A stretch of 64,000 nucleotides of DNA from Apus apus (GCF_020740795.1 NC_067289.1:21224608-21288607), one strand, 5' to 3'; counted from the first letter of the stretch, positions 12,601 to 24,930 are shown. Translations and numbers: made by a program. The notes: a model not told the origin generated them from the letters alone.

Positions 12601-15600
12601 TCGGGTCTTCAGCTGGTTACATCAGTGGCAGCCCAACAATTTTCTGCCAAATTATTAATAGATACATTGCTTTTCAGATTTCAAACTCTTAACTGGGTTT
12701 TCTGGGGAGAATTTTTAAGTAGCAGTGAAGAAAAGCATGACCTGAAACTCAGAGATATAAACAGCATTGTGAATTCAGCATTTCTTCCCACCAAGTGGGT
12801 ATTTTGTGTTTCTTGTGCCAGAAAAAGGTCTTGCAGTATAAAGAAATTATATTCCATCCAAAAAGCAGCAAATATTTTAAAATTCGGATTCCCACCAAAC
12901 TGTCTCAGCAGGGTGACATTACCACAAGTTAAAGCAAGAAAAGAAAGTAATTTTTGTAAATTCTTGCTTTGGAATTGGATTCCTCTCCTTGCTCACATAG
13001 CAGCCCATTGTATTTGGCATGGATTTTTGGGGAAAAATAGCAAAGCTAGTCTGTTTCTACAGCAATGTGCAGTGAATGTGGGGTTGTGCAGGGCATTTTC
13101 TATACAGCACCTGACTGAAAGCCAGTATTTCATATTTCTTATATTCAAACTAATGATGACAAGATTTAAAAGTTACATGTAAGGAGCTGGGTTTATAGAC
13201 CTAAGGAGAGAGATCTTCTTTGGCATGGCTGCTGCTGAATGCTTCCAGATTGGCTTTTGTTCCCGAGGTTTGTGTCTGCCTCTGTTAGCCCTTCCTTTGC
13301 TGTGGGGAGGCACTCCTGGCAGAGAAGCCAAAACTTGGCACTGAAAGTGGCTGCAGAAGATGGCACTGCAGAAAATAGTACTATAACAAAGAAACCCAAG
13401 TCAAGACAATGAATAGTGGTCCTTGTGTACAGATCATATAAACCAGAAGGAGACTGTGGATCTCTTCTTTCCAAAATCATGGATGTCACAAGGAACCAGA
13501 CTTGGCTTCCACTTACTTTTTGTACAGGCTAAACTATAGCGACTATCTGTTCTTCACCAGGTGGATGTGGCTAGACCTGTGCCTGGGTGACCCGCCTCTC
13601 CCTCAGGTGTCAGCACCTTTAACTCCTACCAGCAGGTTTGCACTGCACTGGTGGTACTAGCAGAATTAAATCAGTAAAGTGGCCGTGGGTAGACAAGCCC
13701 CATGGCTCCGAACAACACACCTCTTCTTTCCAGTATGTGTGACCTATATGTAAAATAAAAGGTCACAGCTGGCAGTTTTCCTTATGATAGTGATCCTAGA
13801 GGTGTACATTAGGTAAATGTATTCATTTTACCTCCCAGCTTCCTTGCCTTGACTGAGAAAGTTGTACAGAAGGCTCAGCTCATTACCCAATTTCTAGCCT
13901 TTATCCCTAGGATAGGGATTAACTTTACAAAAGGGGAAAGACCCTCCTCTACTTTTTAATGGCCAGTCTGGACATCACAGTCCTGTGGTTCATCCTTTGC
14001 CACCCCTTTTGCACCATCCAGGAATAGGAACAAGTATGCACGACAAATAGTGTGTATGTCATACGTGGGGAGCAGGTCATGGCTGTTTGGGCCTTGGATC
14101 CCAGTACTGTTTGCTGAGAGAAACAGGTTTTTAATCTATTCAGGGCAAAGTTTAAGAAATAGATATGAAAATAAACATCATGGGTAGCCAAAGGGGATAA
14201 AATCTCTTTCCTTCTACCATAAAGGGACAGAAAGATGAGATTATTCTTAATTTTCGTAGTGGTTTACACACCCCCATAAAAAAGTAACACCTTAGTCTCT
14301 GGAGTTGGAATAAAAAATAAATCACTAACCTGCCATAGTCCTTGGATAGCATTTCAAATTCTTCCCAGTTCAACAGGTAAATACAGGAGAAGCCAATAAA
14401 CAAGCATTATATTCCTTTGTGACCATTCCTGTTTTCAAATGTCTTCGCGTTCCTTGGGAACTTTCTTAATTTGGAAGTGGGAAGACTTAGGCTCTGGTGT
14501 GGAGCAAGAGAACAATTTTGCGTTTTTTATACCACCACAGAAACTTTGCCTGTGTGGTATTGCCCTCTGCTGGTGTGATGAGCTTCTCAAGTCCCATCCT
14601 GGGGCACACAGATGAGGTTCATCTGCTTTTGGAGGTGTCTTTCAGAGGCAAGGATCTGTGCTCATTCACAGTTGTCTTGATCTACATAGTGCTCATTATT
14701 TTATTTATTTTGACAAGAGGGAACCTTTTACTGACAGGGTTTTGTTTTAACACAGCAAAGTCTGAAAATCATTAGTTTTCCAGTGAATATCCTAAGAATG
14801 CATGTTCTTTTTTCTATAGGACCTGCCCTTTGAGGACAGTAGCATCAAACATCACTTTATATGCTCTGACGTAACAGAAATCTGCTTTTTCTTCTTTTTG
14901 TTCCTAGTGTCACCTGATTCACTATCTGCAACTCAGCCATCACTTGATAGTTCTGAATTACATAATTTGTACCTTTGACAAGCTGAAGTCTGTCTCCTCT
15001 GAAGACATTAACATCACAGATGCTGTTTTTGATGGTGTGGAAGTCAGAGTGTTTGAACCTCCCGCGAAGAAAGATGAAAGGCTTAAGCGCAGCGTTGTTT
15101 ATATCCACGGAGGTGGCTGGGCCTTGGCAAGTGCAAGTATGTGTCTGCCAGTAATTGAGTAGGATTCTGGTCTGGTTTTCTCCTAGCAGGAGAAGCCAAA
15201 AGCTGTTTTTCCTGACAGGGATGAAAGTTCTGCTAAGACGTACCTGAATTCAGTAGTGATTGTCTCCACTCTGGTACTCAGCTCTAAGGAGGTAGAGGGA
15301 AAAATATTGTGACCGCACAGCAAAAAAATGTTTCTCTTATCTGTGCAGGAGCTGTAAAAGGCCCAAAAGCTTCGTTTTGTTACATCCTGAGAGGACAAAA
15401 TAGCTTATTGTTTAAATTCCTGGAGTTCCTGGATGGGCTGTTCGGACCAGTCCTCCATTTTCTATGTTATGTGCAGCTGTGATCTGTAGTAATCAGGATC
15501 TGGTGGCTACACATAAGGGGTTTGCCCTGTTTCCCCACCATAATTAGTAGAAGAGTGGGCTGAAGAACACTGCATGTGATAGCATTGCTAATGTTTGGCT

Positions 15601-18600
15601 CTTAAATAACACATACTTGTAAAACATACTGCTGGATCACAGACAATGGGCAGCAAGATGAAGAAGATGGGTAGAGGTGGTCCCGTGGTCTGACTGCCTC
15701 CCTTAGGGCATCACTGCCACAACTAGCAGATATTCCCTTAAAAATTAATGCCATTTACTCCGAACAACTTGAAAGCCACAAAGGTTTAGCTATAGACAAT
15801 GATAAGCTGATCCTAGCACATTGTACAGGAGAAGAGGAAAGAGTGTGTGGTTCTCACGGCTGCTCTGTGATCCAGATCCAATGGGAGACTTTCTTTCTTT
15901 TCCTTCCCTGTTTCTCTTGTGACATCAGGAAGTCCATACAGCCCAGATGCCTTCTATGGCTTCATCTATAGAAAAGAATAGGGTTTTCTGAAATGTTCCA
16001 AAACCAAAACTGTATTGATTGCATTTGGTCTGTTCATGTGTAAGTCACTTAGACCATGTCTGAAGTGAGATTTGGGTTCCTAAATAACTTCAAAATCTGG
16101 CCTCCACGTGCCCTTTTGGAAATCCTGTCTCTTTGAACTACAGCAATGAAAATTTTTGCTTTTCTTCTTGCAGAGGAATTGTGTTTTGAGATGGGTTTTC
16201 TTAGGCCAGCCTAAAGGATGTTTGTTACTGCCCTGCCTACCTCATTTGTCCTTTAACAGTTTGCATATGGTTCTTGTTGTACAAAAGGTTTGTATTAAAT
16301 TACCACACTTTGTTTGGATGACTAGCACTCAGCTATGTCAGCTGCTATCCTCTTTTCCAAGATGCAGAAGTTAATAGCACAAATGTTACAGCTAAATATT
16401 ACAATTTAAGACTAGATACCTTTAGAAAATGTTTAGTGTCCTAGTATAATTTGTAGTACTGGGAAATAAAGTTGAGTAACTGGAAAGGAGTAAAATAAAA
16501 AATTCAGCCTGCTGATAAATAAGGTAGCTGTGATTAATCCTTCCTTAAATGAGTAGTTCAGTGGATGTTAATAGGGCACCTTATTTGAATCAAAGCAATA
16601 CAAGCTAGAATAAAATGAACAGCAAGCAGTGACTCATACAGTGATAATTGTCTCTGGATGCTAATGCCCTCAAGCCACTGGGTACCTTAAATGTTGCCCA
16701 ACTGAGAGAATTGTCATAGGTAGATGAAATGACATGCCCCAAGTCACTAAGAAACAGATGAGAAAGCAAGCATTAGACTGCAGGACTTCTCAAGGAGTGA
16801 ATTATGTTCCTTCTGCTACAATAAGTATTTGACACTTTATCTATTGCAAGCTGATCTCATTTACTTGCCTGTGTTTGTAGGATGTGTTTATAATTACTGA
16901 GAAGCCTTACATAAGAGTTTTTGACTGTTGACTTAAATGGACTCTTCTGACTGTAACACTATGTCCTTTCATTCCAGGAACAAGTCTTTATACCAATCTC
17001 TGCAGAATCATGGCTGAATCTCTCAATGCTGTTGTCGTCTCTGTTGAGTGAGTCATCTAAAACTGATCCTGTAATTTTAAGGGGCTAGAAACATGTTACA
17101 TAGTTCTTTTAGCTATTCTCAATACTGTCTTGTGTATAAGCCTTTAACTTGGACAATAATTCTCTTCAATGGTCTGATACTTTTGCCCTTTTAAAATTAC
17201 AAGAAATTGGAGTGGTATAAAAAAATTCATTTGGGTTTCTAATTCCTATAGAGATCATTTTAGAAGGTAGAAATGTGGTTAAAGAGAGTAGCACTGAATT
17301 GAGTTGTGCATCTTGCAATTGTATCTACATGTAAGGGGTGCAGCTAAAACCTGAGATCACTCAAGTGCCAAGTTACGATTCTGGAAATACCTGTGAACTT
17401 GAAAAGCAATCAAACAAAAACATCAAATATTTGGACATGATACATACCTGAAAGAAGGCTGAACCATATCTCTATGCCTCCTCAGGTAGCAAGAGGGACT
17501 TTTCCCATCCTTAATGGCCACTCCCAGTGCTTTAAGAGAAATTTTTATACATATATATATAATTTAATATATGTATAATATGAACATATATATATATTAA
17601 CACCCCTCAAAGACTGTCTATAAACTACAATTTTTAAGTCATCTTGAGCAAGGTTCTGCAACACAAAAATTACCAAATTGCTTTACCCCTGCTCATTAAC
17701 CACAATAGACTGTGGCCTCTGGCAGTTTCCTGCTGCTCTCTCAAGCTCCCACTGTGCCAGTCATCTCTTTTAAGCCTTGTACTCTACTCAAGAGCAGAGG
17801 ACTACCAGGGTGCCAGACAACAGAGAAGCAGGGCTGCTTTTTAACTCATTGAACAATTCCAAGATAAACAAACCTCTCAACTAACTAACTACATTACCTG
17901 GATGGCTTCAACCTGATTAGTACTTTTCCCATCCTTATTGTCAACTTCAATGTTTTCTTTTGCAAACCCAATCACTTGATATAAGAACTCAGGTTTCCCA
18001 CCTCTAGTTGATTATATACCAAGCTCTGTCATCTAATTGCAACTTAATTAGTTGGAGTTGATGTTATTCATTCAGTACTTACAGCATACTCTAAAGGGTT
18101 GCTTTTTTTTTTTTTACTTCTTTTTTGTTTATTAGTAGAAACAATGAAAAGTAAAAAGGCATTCTTATTTATATAATAATGATATATAACATATTACCTG
18201 GTTATTCCAGATGTGCAGGGATCACAGTATTAAAAAGGTTCTTATTATTCCTTTTCTGATTTATGGTGCCATAATTTTGCCTGTTTCTCTGAGTTATTGT
18301 TTACCTCTTCTCCCTAGCCATTATATCTTTCAGCCAAGGCATTTGTACTCAGTTAGTAAAGACTAATTATATTTCTCAATGTTTTAATTGCACATCTCAC
18401 TTTCATGATACATGCACAGTCTGTTATCCACTTTTGCAAGGAGTTCCCAAAGGACTGTCTCATATTCCCTGGTAGTTGATGCAATATATAGATTGCTTTC
18501 TGAAAGGAGGTCAGATTTGAAATTTCAAACCCTTTTTGTGTAGCCTAAGTTTAAAATTTATTCTGCATCTGAAACATTTTTAGCTTAGATTCTGAAGCAA

Positions 18601-21496
18601 ATGTTTTGAATCAGAAAACTGGATGTTGTTTTGCCTGTTTTGCACAGCTCTGCTGAGAATATGCAAAATCTGTTGAGCAGCTACAAACACAAGACATGCT
18701 TTGTACCATAAGGCCTAGTAACAACTCTTAGATTACAAATTATTTGGTAAATATGAACAGACTTCTGCACTGTAGTTTAGAAACTGATAAAAACTTGTGA
18801 ATGGGACTCAGCTGCTGACTGCTCCTGGGCAGACTGTTGGCTCTCTGCACTCCAGTCTTGCCACCTGTGCAATGGCTTTATTCCTGTGCTGCTCCTTGGT
18901 AAAGGAGAGGAGTTACTGAAGCTGTTGCATTGGAACAAATTGGAACATTGGAACAAATTTACTTCTTGGCTATTGTTCATTTCATGACACAGCAGTATAG
19001 CAAAGTTCAGTCTCTCCTAAGCATAAGTGAAAATTCAGGAAACAGAAATGCTTAGGTGTTTGGCTCAGCAAAATATCTTGGGTGTAAATTACATGTTCTC
19101 CCTCATACTAGTTGAGGTGGGAAATTGGATCCAAAACAGGCTGATGGTAATGACTGCCTTGCCAAGGGTGTTTTAAACATTCATGAATTTTTATAATGTG
19201 TGATGAAATCCTCTACTGGGAAATCCTAGGAAAGTGCTGTGTAATTTTATACTATCTTGGTATTATTCATATCTAGTAGGTTCGTATTCATCTTTCAGAA
19301 TCAAAGCATTAATTATAAAATTAAGTCTTACATAAGCATTACACTCTTCATAATTTTACTATAATATTTATCCTAATGAAATACTTACCTACCATTAAGG
19401 AATAACTGATACCACCTCTTAATCCTGAAGGAGAGGTCAACAGCATTAATAATTGTCTCTCACTTCTCTTCTTGGTAGATACAGGCTGGTACCAGAGGTG
19501 TGCTTCCCTGAGCAATTCCATGATGCTCTTCGTGCCATTCAGCATTTTTTGCAGCCTGATGTCTTAGCTGAGTACTCAGTTGACCCAAGTCGAATTGCAA
19601 TTTCTGGCGACAGCGCAGGAGGAAATTTGGCAGCTGCTGTGTGTCAGCAGGTAACACCCAGTGTCTGCTCTCTCTTACACTGCAACAATCCCCAGTTCAG
19701 TGGTGCATGTAGGCTGACAGATTCTTTGTGCTGTGTCATCACAAGGTGATGTGCCAGCCCTAGAGACAGAATGGTAAAAAGCCAGTATCTAGTTGCTTTA
19801 CAGCAGAAAAAGGAGTCAGTCACAATATGAATCACTTGTAATGTCTTACTACAGTTACAAGTTGGTATGGGCCAGATGTTAAGACCAAGTAGCTAAATTA
19901 CTTTTTTACCCTTTTTGTTGGTTAATTCTTCATTTTTTTAAGTTGGCAGCTAGGTACATGTGTAATTTATCAATTTAGCTTCCTATTTTTAGATGCTTGT
20001 CTCTGACAATACATTTTAATTTCCTTCAAATACTAACAAATGACCAAAAGTACAACAAATTAAGCTTAATTCTTATGTTAAATCATCCTCCTGTAGCAGT
20101 CACAATTTTAAGGAAATTTCTTTCGTGTATCTGCAGTTTAAATATAATCTGAATTTAATCTAGTAAAGATTTTCAAGGCAGCCTGGGGCAAGTAATAATA
20201 TTTTTTTCATGTCTGAGTGAAATATTATTATTACCTTCCTTGTATTGCCATAACCGTTTGTGATAAGAAAGCGGATACCATGTCCAGGCAACTAATTTTC
20301 AGGACAACCTTGCAGTATTGAATTAAGATGAACAAATAAGAGGGGGCAATTACACTAAAATTTTCCGTATCAAGGACTGATAAACATGATAGTACCATGT
20401 TTTCGAAGCAGCATTCCTAATTAGTTTCTGTGATGCATTATTCTTCTTAAATCAGTGACGTAGGACTGTTTCAGGGAGACCTTAAATACACTGAGATTCT
20501 TCAGCCTGAAAAAGAGACAGGCAAGATGAGAGATGACAGAGGATTGTGTATCTTGTGTAGAACATGAAGCAGAACAGTTTGCTGATTCTTCCAGAAAAAG
20601 ATCAAACTTATTATGTGTAGGCTCAAAACAAATGCTGATGGCAGGTTAAAGTAAAACACAGAGAGGTTCTTCTGTGCATGGTAACCCTTTGCTAGAGAAA
20701 ACTGGATGCCAACAATTTATATATGCACCAAAAAAAAAAACAATTAGATGAATTAATGGAAGAAAATTCCATTAAAAACTATTAAAAGCAAGAAGAGCTC
20801 TTTTGGTTCAGGAAGCTCTTCAGTTGCAAATGTTTTTCTTCTTCATAATCCCAGTTCTATCCTATATTCTTCCCACAGCTTAGCAAAGATGAGCATTTGA
20901 CCATCAGACCGAAACTGCAGGCCTTAATTTATCCAGTCCTTCAGGCATTTGATTTCAATACACCTTCTTATCAGCAGAACATGAATATGCCCGTTCTTCC
21001 TCGTCACGTCATGATCAACTATTGGATTGATTATTTCAATGGTAATTACGACCTGGCTCACTCGCTGCTGATTAACAACCACACTGCTCTTGACGTTAGC
21101 CAAGCTGTCTCCTTCAGAGGACATCTGAACTGGACATCTCTACTGCCTTCATCGTTCAAAAAGAACTACAAGCCTGTAGTACAAACCACAGGCAGGGCTG
21201 AAATCATCCAGGAGATACCAGAGCTGCTGGATGTACGAGCAGTCCCACTCCTGGCAGACAATGAAACGCTGCAGCTGCAGCCCAAGACTTACATCCTGAC
21301 CTGCGAGAACGACGTCCTGCGGGACGACGGGGCCATGTACGCCAAGCGCCTGGAGAAGGCCGGCGTGGAAGTCACCCTCGACCACTTTGATGACTGCTTT
21401 CATGGCTGCATGATATTCACCATTTGGCCTACTGATTTCTCTGCGGGTGTGCAGACCCGGAACAGCTATATAAAGTGGCTGGATGAAAACCTCTGA
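6234..21496 (+). CDS. NCEH1: Neutral cholesterol ester hydrolase 1, complete, five exons
   Basis: Five exons (6234-6371, 14908-15136, 16978-17047, 19479-19650, 20879-21496) splice in frame, with intron phases 0, 1, 2, 0, to 408 residues, the same length as human NCEH1. The enzyme is an ER-anchored serine hydrolase of the hormone-sensitive-lipase/AADAC family. It cleaves cholesteryl esters and 2-acetyl monoalkylglycerol ethers, with the catalytic domain in the lumen. Visible parts are an N-terminal signal anchor (about residues 4-25), the oxyanion motif HGGG (from H113), the nucleophile in GDSAGG (S191), D348 and H378. Sequons at N270 and N287 match the human glycosylation sites; the human N389 site is Asp here, and an extra sequon occurs at N81. 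The ATG was chosen because it aligns with the human start; an in-frame GTG seven codons earlier is ignored. Confidence 0.96.
12024..12037. repeat. Uninterrupted run of 14 G
   Basis: A pure G homopolymer within NCEH1 intron 1. Such runs can fold into G-quadruplex structures and are prone to length change and sequencing error. The G lies on the transcribed gene's sense strand, so the nascent RNA would also carry it. Confidence 0.9.
12574..13182 (+). other. Long open frame in NCEH1 intron 1, probably not a gene
   Basis: An ATG-started frame of 202 codons runs without a stop through AT-rich intronic DNA, which is longer than expected by chance in such sequence. The predicted protein has no signal peptide, repeated domain or motif that I recognise, and amino-acid use looks unstructured, with many Phe, Lys, Ser and Cys residues. 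No nearby promoter or splice arrangement supports expression. It may be chance, or the remnant of an unrecognised insertion. Confidence 0.15.
14908..15136 (+). CDS. NCEH1: NCEH1 exon 2 (residues 47-123, oxyanion motif)
   Basis: Starts [13 protein letters not shown], aligning with the human LIHYLGLSHHL segment, and ends in [13 protein letters not shown]113-G116 form the oxyanion-hole motif of the HSL family. The donor is A|GTATGT, phase 1. The exon also encodes an N-I-T sequon at N81 that I do not find in the human sequence I remember. Confidence 0.95.
15137..16977 (+). other. NCEH1: NCEH1 intron 2
   Basis: A 1.8-kb intron with a GTATGT donor and a TTCATTCCAG acceptor. Nothing else recognisable was seen in it. 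Confidence 0.85.
16978..17047 (+). CDS. NCEH1: NCEH1 exon 3 (residues 123-146)
   Basis: A short 70-base exon reading [20 protein letters not shown] after the split Arg codon. It aligns with the human [20 protein letters not shown] stretch. This is the least conserved exon of the gene in this comparison. The donor is GA|GTGAGT, phase 2; reading through it would hit a stop at once, which confirms the border. Confidence 0.92.
17048..19478 (+). other. NCEH1: NCEH1 intron 3
   Basis: A 2.4-kb AT-rich intron. It has an AT-dinucleotide patch at about 17547-17600 and a short tandem array of attggaaca-like units at 18929-18960. Nothing else was recognised. Confidence 0.85.
19479..19650 (+). CDS. NCEH1: NCEH1 exon 4 (residues 146-203, catalytic serine)
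   Basis: Completes Glu146 and reads [19 protein letters not shown], then [18 protein letters not shown]191 in GDSAGG is the nucleophile. The acceptor is TTGGTAG, the donor is CAG|GTAACA, phase 0. Confidence 0.96.
19651..20878 (+). other. NCEH1: NCEH1 intron 4
   Basis: A 1.2-kb intron with a TTCTTCCCACAG acceptor. It carries an old CR1-like fragment listed separately. Nothing else was recognised. Confidence 0.85.
20490..20690 (+). mobile_element. Ancient CR1-like LINE fragment in NCEH1 intron 4
   Basis: The stretch follows the layout of old reptile-type CR1 3' regions. It has a ttcagcctgaaaaagagac block, then gatgacagagg, then a Gly/Ser-rich part, then ttaaagtaaaacacagagag with a cttctgtgcatggtaacc ending. 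Divergence is high, so the insertion is probably old and might be shared across birds or beyond. Identified by eye from remembered consensus; neither end is sharply defined. Confidence 0.5.
20879..21496 (+). CDS. NCEH1: NCEH1 exon 5 (residues 204-408, Asp and His of the triad)
   Basis: The terminal coding exon encodes half of the enzyme: [20 protein letters not shown], the sequons at N270 and N287, [12 protein letters not shown] with D348, and FHGCM with H378. It ends in KWLDENL and a TGA at 21494-21496. Position 389 is Asp in WPTDFS, where the human enzyme has a glycosylated Asn. Around 21300-21370 the codons become strikingly GC-rich compared with the flanks. Confidence 0.96.
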   Translation, partial: LSKDEHLTIRPKLQALIYPVLQAFDFNTPSYQQNMNMPVLPRHVMINYWIDYFNGNYDLAHSLLINNHTALDVSQAVSFRGHLNWTSLLPSSFKKNYKPVVQTTGRAEIIQEIPELLDVRAVPLLADNETLQLQPKTYILTCENDVLRDDGAMYAKRLEKAGVEVTLDHFDDCFHGCMIFTIWPTDFSAGVQTRNSYIKWLDENL

Positions 21497-24388
21497 AGAG
21501 AGAGAATTCTCTAGAAGACCCAGGGTGCTCAGCTCTGGTGTCTGTTCTTGCAAAAGAGCAAACCATGAAAAAGTGCACTTTTCCAAATTCTGACTTGATC
21601 CATTCAGCTGCAGCTGCTGGGGGTACAGACCACTCACTACACCATTCACTAGCTCCATTGGCGTTGCCCAGCAGAAGTGGTTTTTAGAAATACTTTTTCA
21701 AACTTGGATTTTCTTTCACCTCCTTTCAGATGACTGTTGCAAAACATGAACAAATGTTGAGCAGGGAGATGAGCATTCCTGTGACAAGAATTCTTAACTG
21801 CCTGCAGGTTTCAAGTTTTGACTCTTAATTAGGCAAAAATGCCCCAATTTTCAAATGATGTGAGATAAAGCCAACCACCTACATCTATATCTGAACATAT
21901 AAAAATGGGAGATAGTTTTCAACAGTGTTGAGCATCTGATGTCAAAGAAAGGGGGAGCACTCCCCTGTAACAGCAAAGCCATGCGTTTGAATGTCAAACA
22001 TGGATTTAGGTGTTGGCTTTTAGGCACATAGACTAATTACTCCTTTACATTTTTTTAAAAAAATCTCTTCTAGGCAGTTAAGATGATGCTAGGCAAGTCT
22101 CTTTGCTAAACACATATTCAGCTTTGGAATTTGGTCTTTACTGCCTTTTAGTTATTTATATTTTATAAAAGCACAGGACTAAATCTATTTTCAATAAGAA
22201 GTATTATAGCATACATACAAATATGTGGTATAAAATATGTGTAGCAGCAGAACCTAGGTTGCTTATGTGAGTGAGCTTCAAAACTGACTACTTATTTGGC
22301 TAAAGAACATGACTTCATCTGTGTTTAAAGCCTCAGATGTATGACCTCCATACAGAAAACAATGAGCTTACTAAAAATTATCTGCTGTGTGGTTTGCACT
22401 AATGTTTGTAACTAATAGTAGAAGTTTTTGTTCTTTGACTTTTCTTCTGTGCTTGCAGTGTTCAGTGTTTACTATATGTCATGCTTCCTAGAAGGAAGGA
22501 AGCAAGCAAATGGAAGTGGGCTGTAATCTGTATGGAAGATTTAAATCTCAGCTTTGCAGCTAAGCTTTGTCTGTCTTGTAAGACTGACCCAAAATACAAG
22601 GTAAGATGATCTCATTATTGTGCAACACATCTCTACAGTGTAAGCCAGTCTGTAAATTCCAGACAAGCAGGACAGGGAAGTGAAACCACTTGTGACTGTG
22701 TATTGCCCAGGGTGCTTAGTGCTTGCAGAAATGAAGGCTGTGTCACAAGTCCAGTGTTTCTAGGCAGAGAGAATGACTGTCCTGTGACTAAACTGGTGGA
22801 TTAAATTCATCCTCAGTTTTACCACAGACTTCCTGTGGGACCCCAGGAGTACAACTTAATCTCCTTTCTCCTCACTTTCTTCCTCTGCAAGAGTAGAAAT
22901 TTCCTACCTTGTGAATGAGCTGTGAAGCTGAACTCAGGAGTGGTTGGTGAAGCACAGGGATGTGACGGTGACTGGCAGGCACGGAGCAGCTCCTGTAGCT
23001 TTTGACTTTCCATCCTTCTCTAAAGCTGGGTCTGAGCAGCCTGAGTGGTGCTGTGAGGCTGCAGGTCCTCCTGGGCACTGAGCTCATCTCTCTCCTGGCT
23101 CCTGTCAGAGTACCACCAGGTGAGGCTTCTTGACCATTGGGAGATCATTGCAAAGGCAGTTTCATGAGAGCATTTCTTACAGCAGGATTCTGAGAAGTTC
23201 TTTAAACAGAAAAGGTACTGAGAGAACAAACTGCCTTCTATAATTTAAAATACATACAGATCAGTCCGCTTTCACTGGTATTTAAATTAAATAAGAGAAT
23301 GGCTTTGCTGAATAATTTCTAAAACATCTTGTTGTTAATGTGGTTGTATGTATTAAGATAAGCTATTAATGAGACAAGGCCTTGATGTAGGCTCAGTCAT
23401 GCAGGCTGAAATTTCTGGGCATAGGTTCATACAGAGGTCACAAGCCAAAGCTTTTTCAGCAATGGCTTAGAGTCATATTCCATTTAGATCATTACAAAGA
23501 CTTGGTGGAATTAGAGCAGCCAAGTGACAATCTGAATCAGAATAAATTTTGGTCCAGTTATCCAAATGACACTGCAGAAGAAGTCAAACTTTTGCTGGAT
23601 TTAAACCCTCTTTCCACCCTTCCTCTATAAAAACAACTTCAGTAGACATAATTTGCACTTTAAAACAGATAGCAACCCATATTAGGTCCATTCAAAAATC
23701 AAATTACTCACCTGCTCCAGAGCCCTTTCCATTGTATGGAAACAGCTCCATTTACCTGACTTTTAACTATGACTTAAAGACTTCAAAAAAGAACATTACA
23801 CTGAGTTGTAACAACAAGCTTCTCCCTGGATTTACCACTGTAAGAGTAAACCCATGTCAGAAAAGGTGTAATTTAGATCCTCCTGCAGTCATTAAAAGAT
23901 AGTAGTAACTGTCATACTGGAAGAAAATTGTTAATATTCCTATAAATTCTGTAATAATTAAGTCTGCCTGAGAGCCATCAACAAAGCTTTAGATCAGCAT
24001 TTGTTTATAGCTGAGTTATAAATATCTGCTATGAAGCTATAATATAATTGCTGCTGGTTTGGTTTTTTTACTGAAATGAAATGGAGAGCTGGAATATATA
24101 TTCATAGAGTCAGTTGTAAATTTTCTTCATGCACCAAAGCACATTAAAGTCTTGGCACAAGAAATGGAAGTAAGTATATAACTGGACTGAGTGTGTTTAC
24201 AAAGTCATCACCAGCTTGATGCGACATTGAAGATCGCAGCACAGCTTGGATGAGATGTTACACTATTGACTAGTTCTGACATAATATCTTGACTACTTTT
24301 ACCATGCAGCTAGATGGTTTAAGTACATGATAGCTGCAAAGATACGTGATAGATCCTATAACATATAAAAAGAGGTCGGAGTTCCAGC

Positions 24389-24461
24389 TATAAAAAGACC
24401 TATTATTACAGAGCCGCACAAGACACTTGGTTAAAATTCAGAGTAAACCTTGAAGTAAGTG
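24389..24461 (+). promoter_or_regulatory. TATA-like box followed by a strong splice donor
   Basis: TATAAAAA at 24389-24396 is followed, about 60 bases on, by AA|GTAAGTG (GT at 24455), a near-ideal donor. A start near 24419 would give a non-coding first exon of about 36 bases. It would lie inside the putative NCEH1 3' UTR and could initiate a lncRNA or an upstream exon of TNFSF10. Both signals are common by chance. Confidence 0.15.
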
Positions 24462-24856
24462 TTAGTCCAAACTCAGCTTTTCTCCTGTTTTGCTTTGTTC
24501 TCCTTTGCACGTAGTCCCCATGCCTGAAGTGGAAAGTTTAGGGTTGTTTCCAACTGAGCTGCTGCAAGCTCCTAGAAACTGAGCACTAACTCCGCCGGGA
24601 GCTCAGCCGGGTCTGGCACGCGTGGTTACAGAAAGCTGATGCTGCTACCAAGAGATTAATGCAAGTTACAACACCTCGATTTGTTCCTGTCTTAAGTCCT
24701 ATGTCTCCTAAAGTGTTCCCTCAGGCATACCAAGCACCTTCATTCCTTGGTTATTTCACAAAGCCATTTCAGAGCACTTTGCGTGTTGTAGGATCAGATC
24801 AAGTATTTGTAACAGTATTTCACAAGTGCCTCCTATGAAGTCAAAAGGTGATACTC

Positions 24857-24862
24857 AATAAA
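24857..24862 (+). terminator. NCEH1: Candidate poly(A) signal, NCEH1 (proximal)
   Basis: AATAAA followed within 10 bases by a GT-rich stretch (tttgtgtat). It would give a 3' UTR of about 3.4 kb. Confidence 0.35.
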
Positions 24863-24916
24863 TTTGTGTATATTCATTAAATCAGTGCAGCTAGCTACTT
24901 TGTGAGCAGCTAGCTT

Positions 24917-24930
24917 CCCCCCCCCCCCCC
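24917..24930. repeat. Uninterrupted run of 14 C
   Basis: A pure C homopolymer downstream of the proximal NCEH1 poly(A) signal. It is the complement of the 14-G run in intron 1 and is likewise error-prone in assembly. Confidence 0.9.

Larger units (their letters stand above)
6372..14907 (+). other. NCEH1: NCEH1 intron 1
   Basis: An 8.5-kb intron, the largest in the gene, with a GTAAGG donor and a pyrimidine-rich acceptor ending TTCCTAG. It contains a 14-base G run and an unusually long open frame near 12.6-13.2 kb, both listed separately. No conserved exon or recognisable repeat was seen otherwise. Confidence 0.85.
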
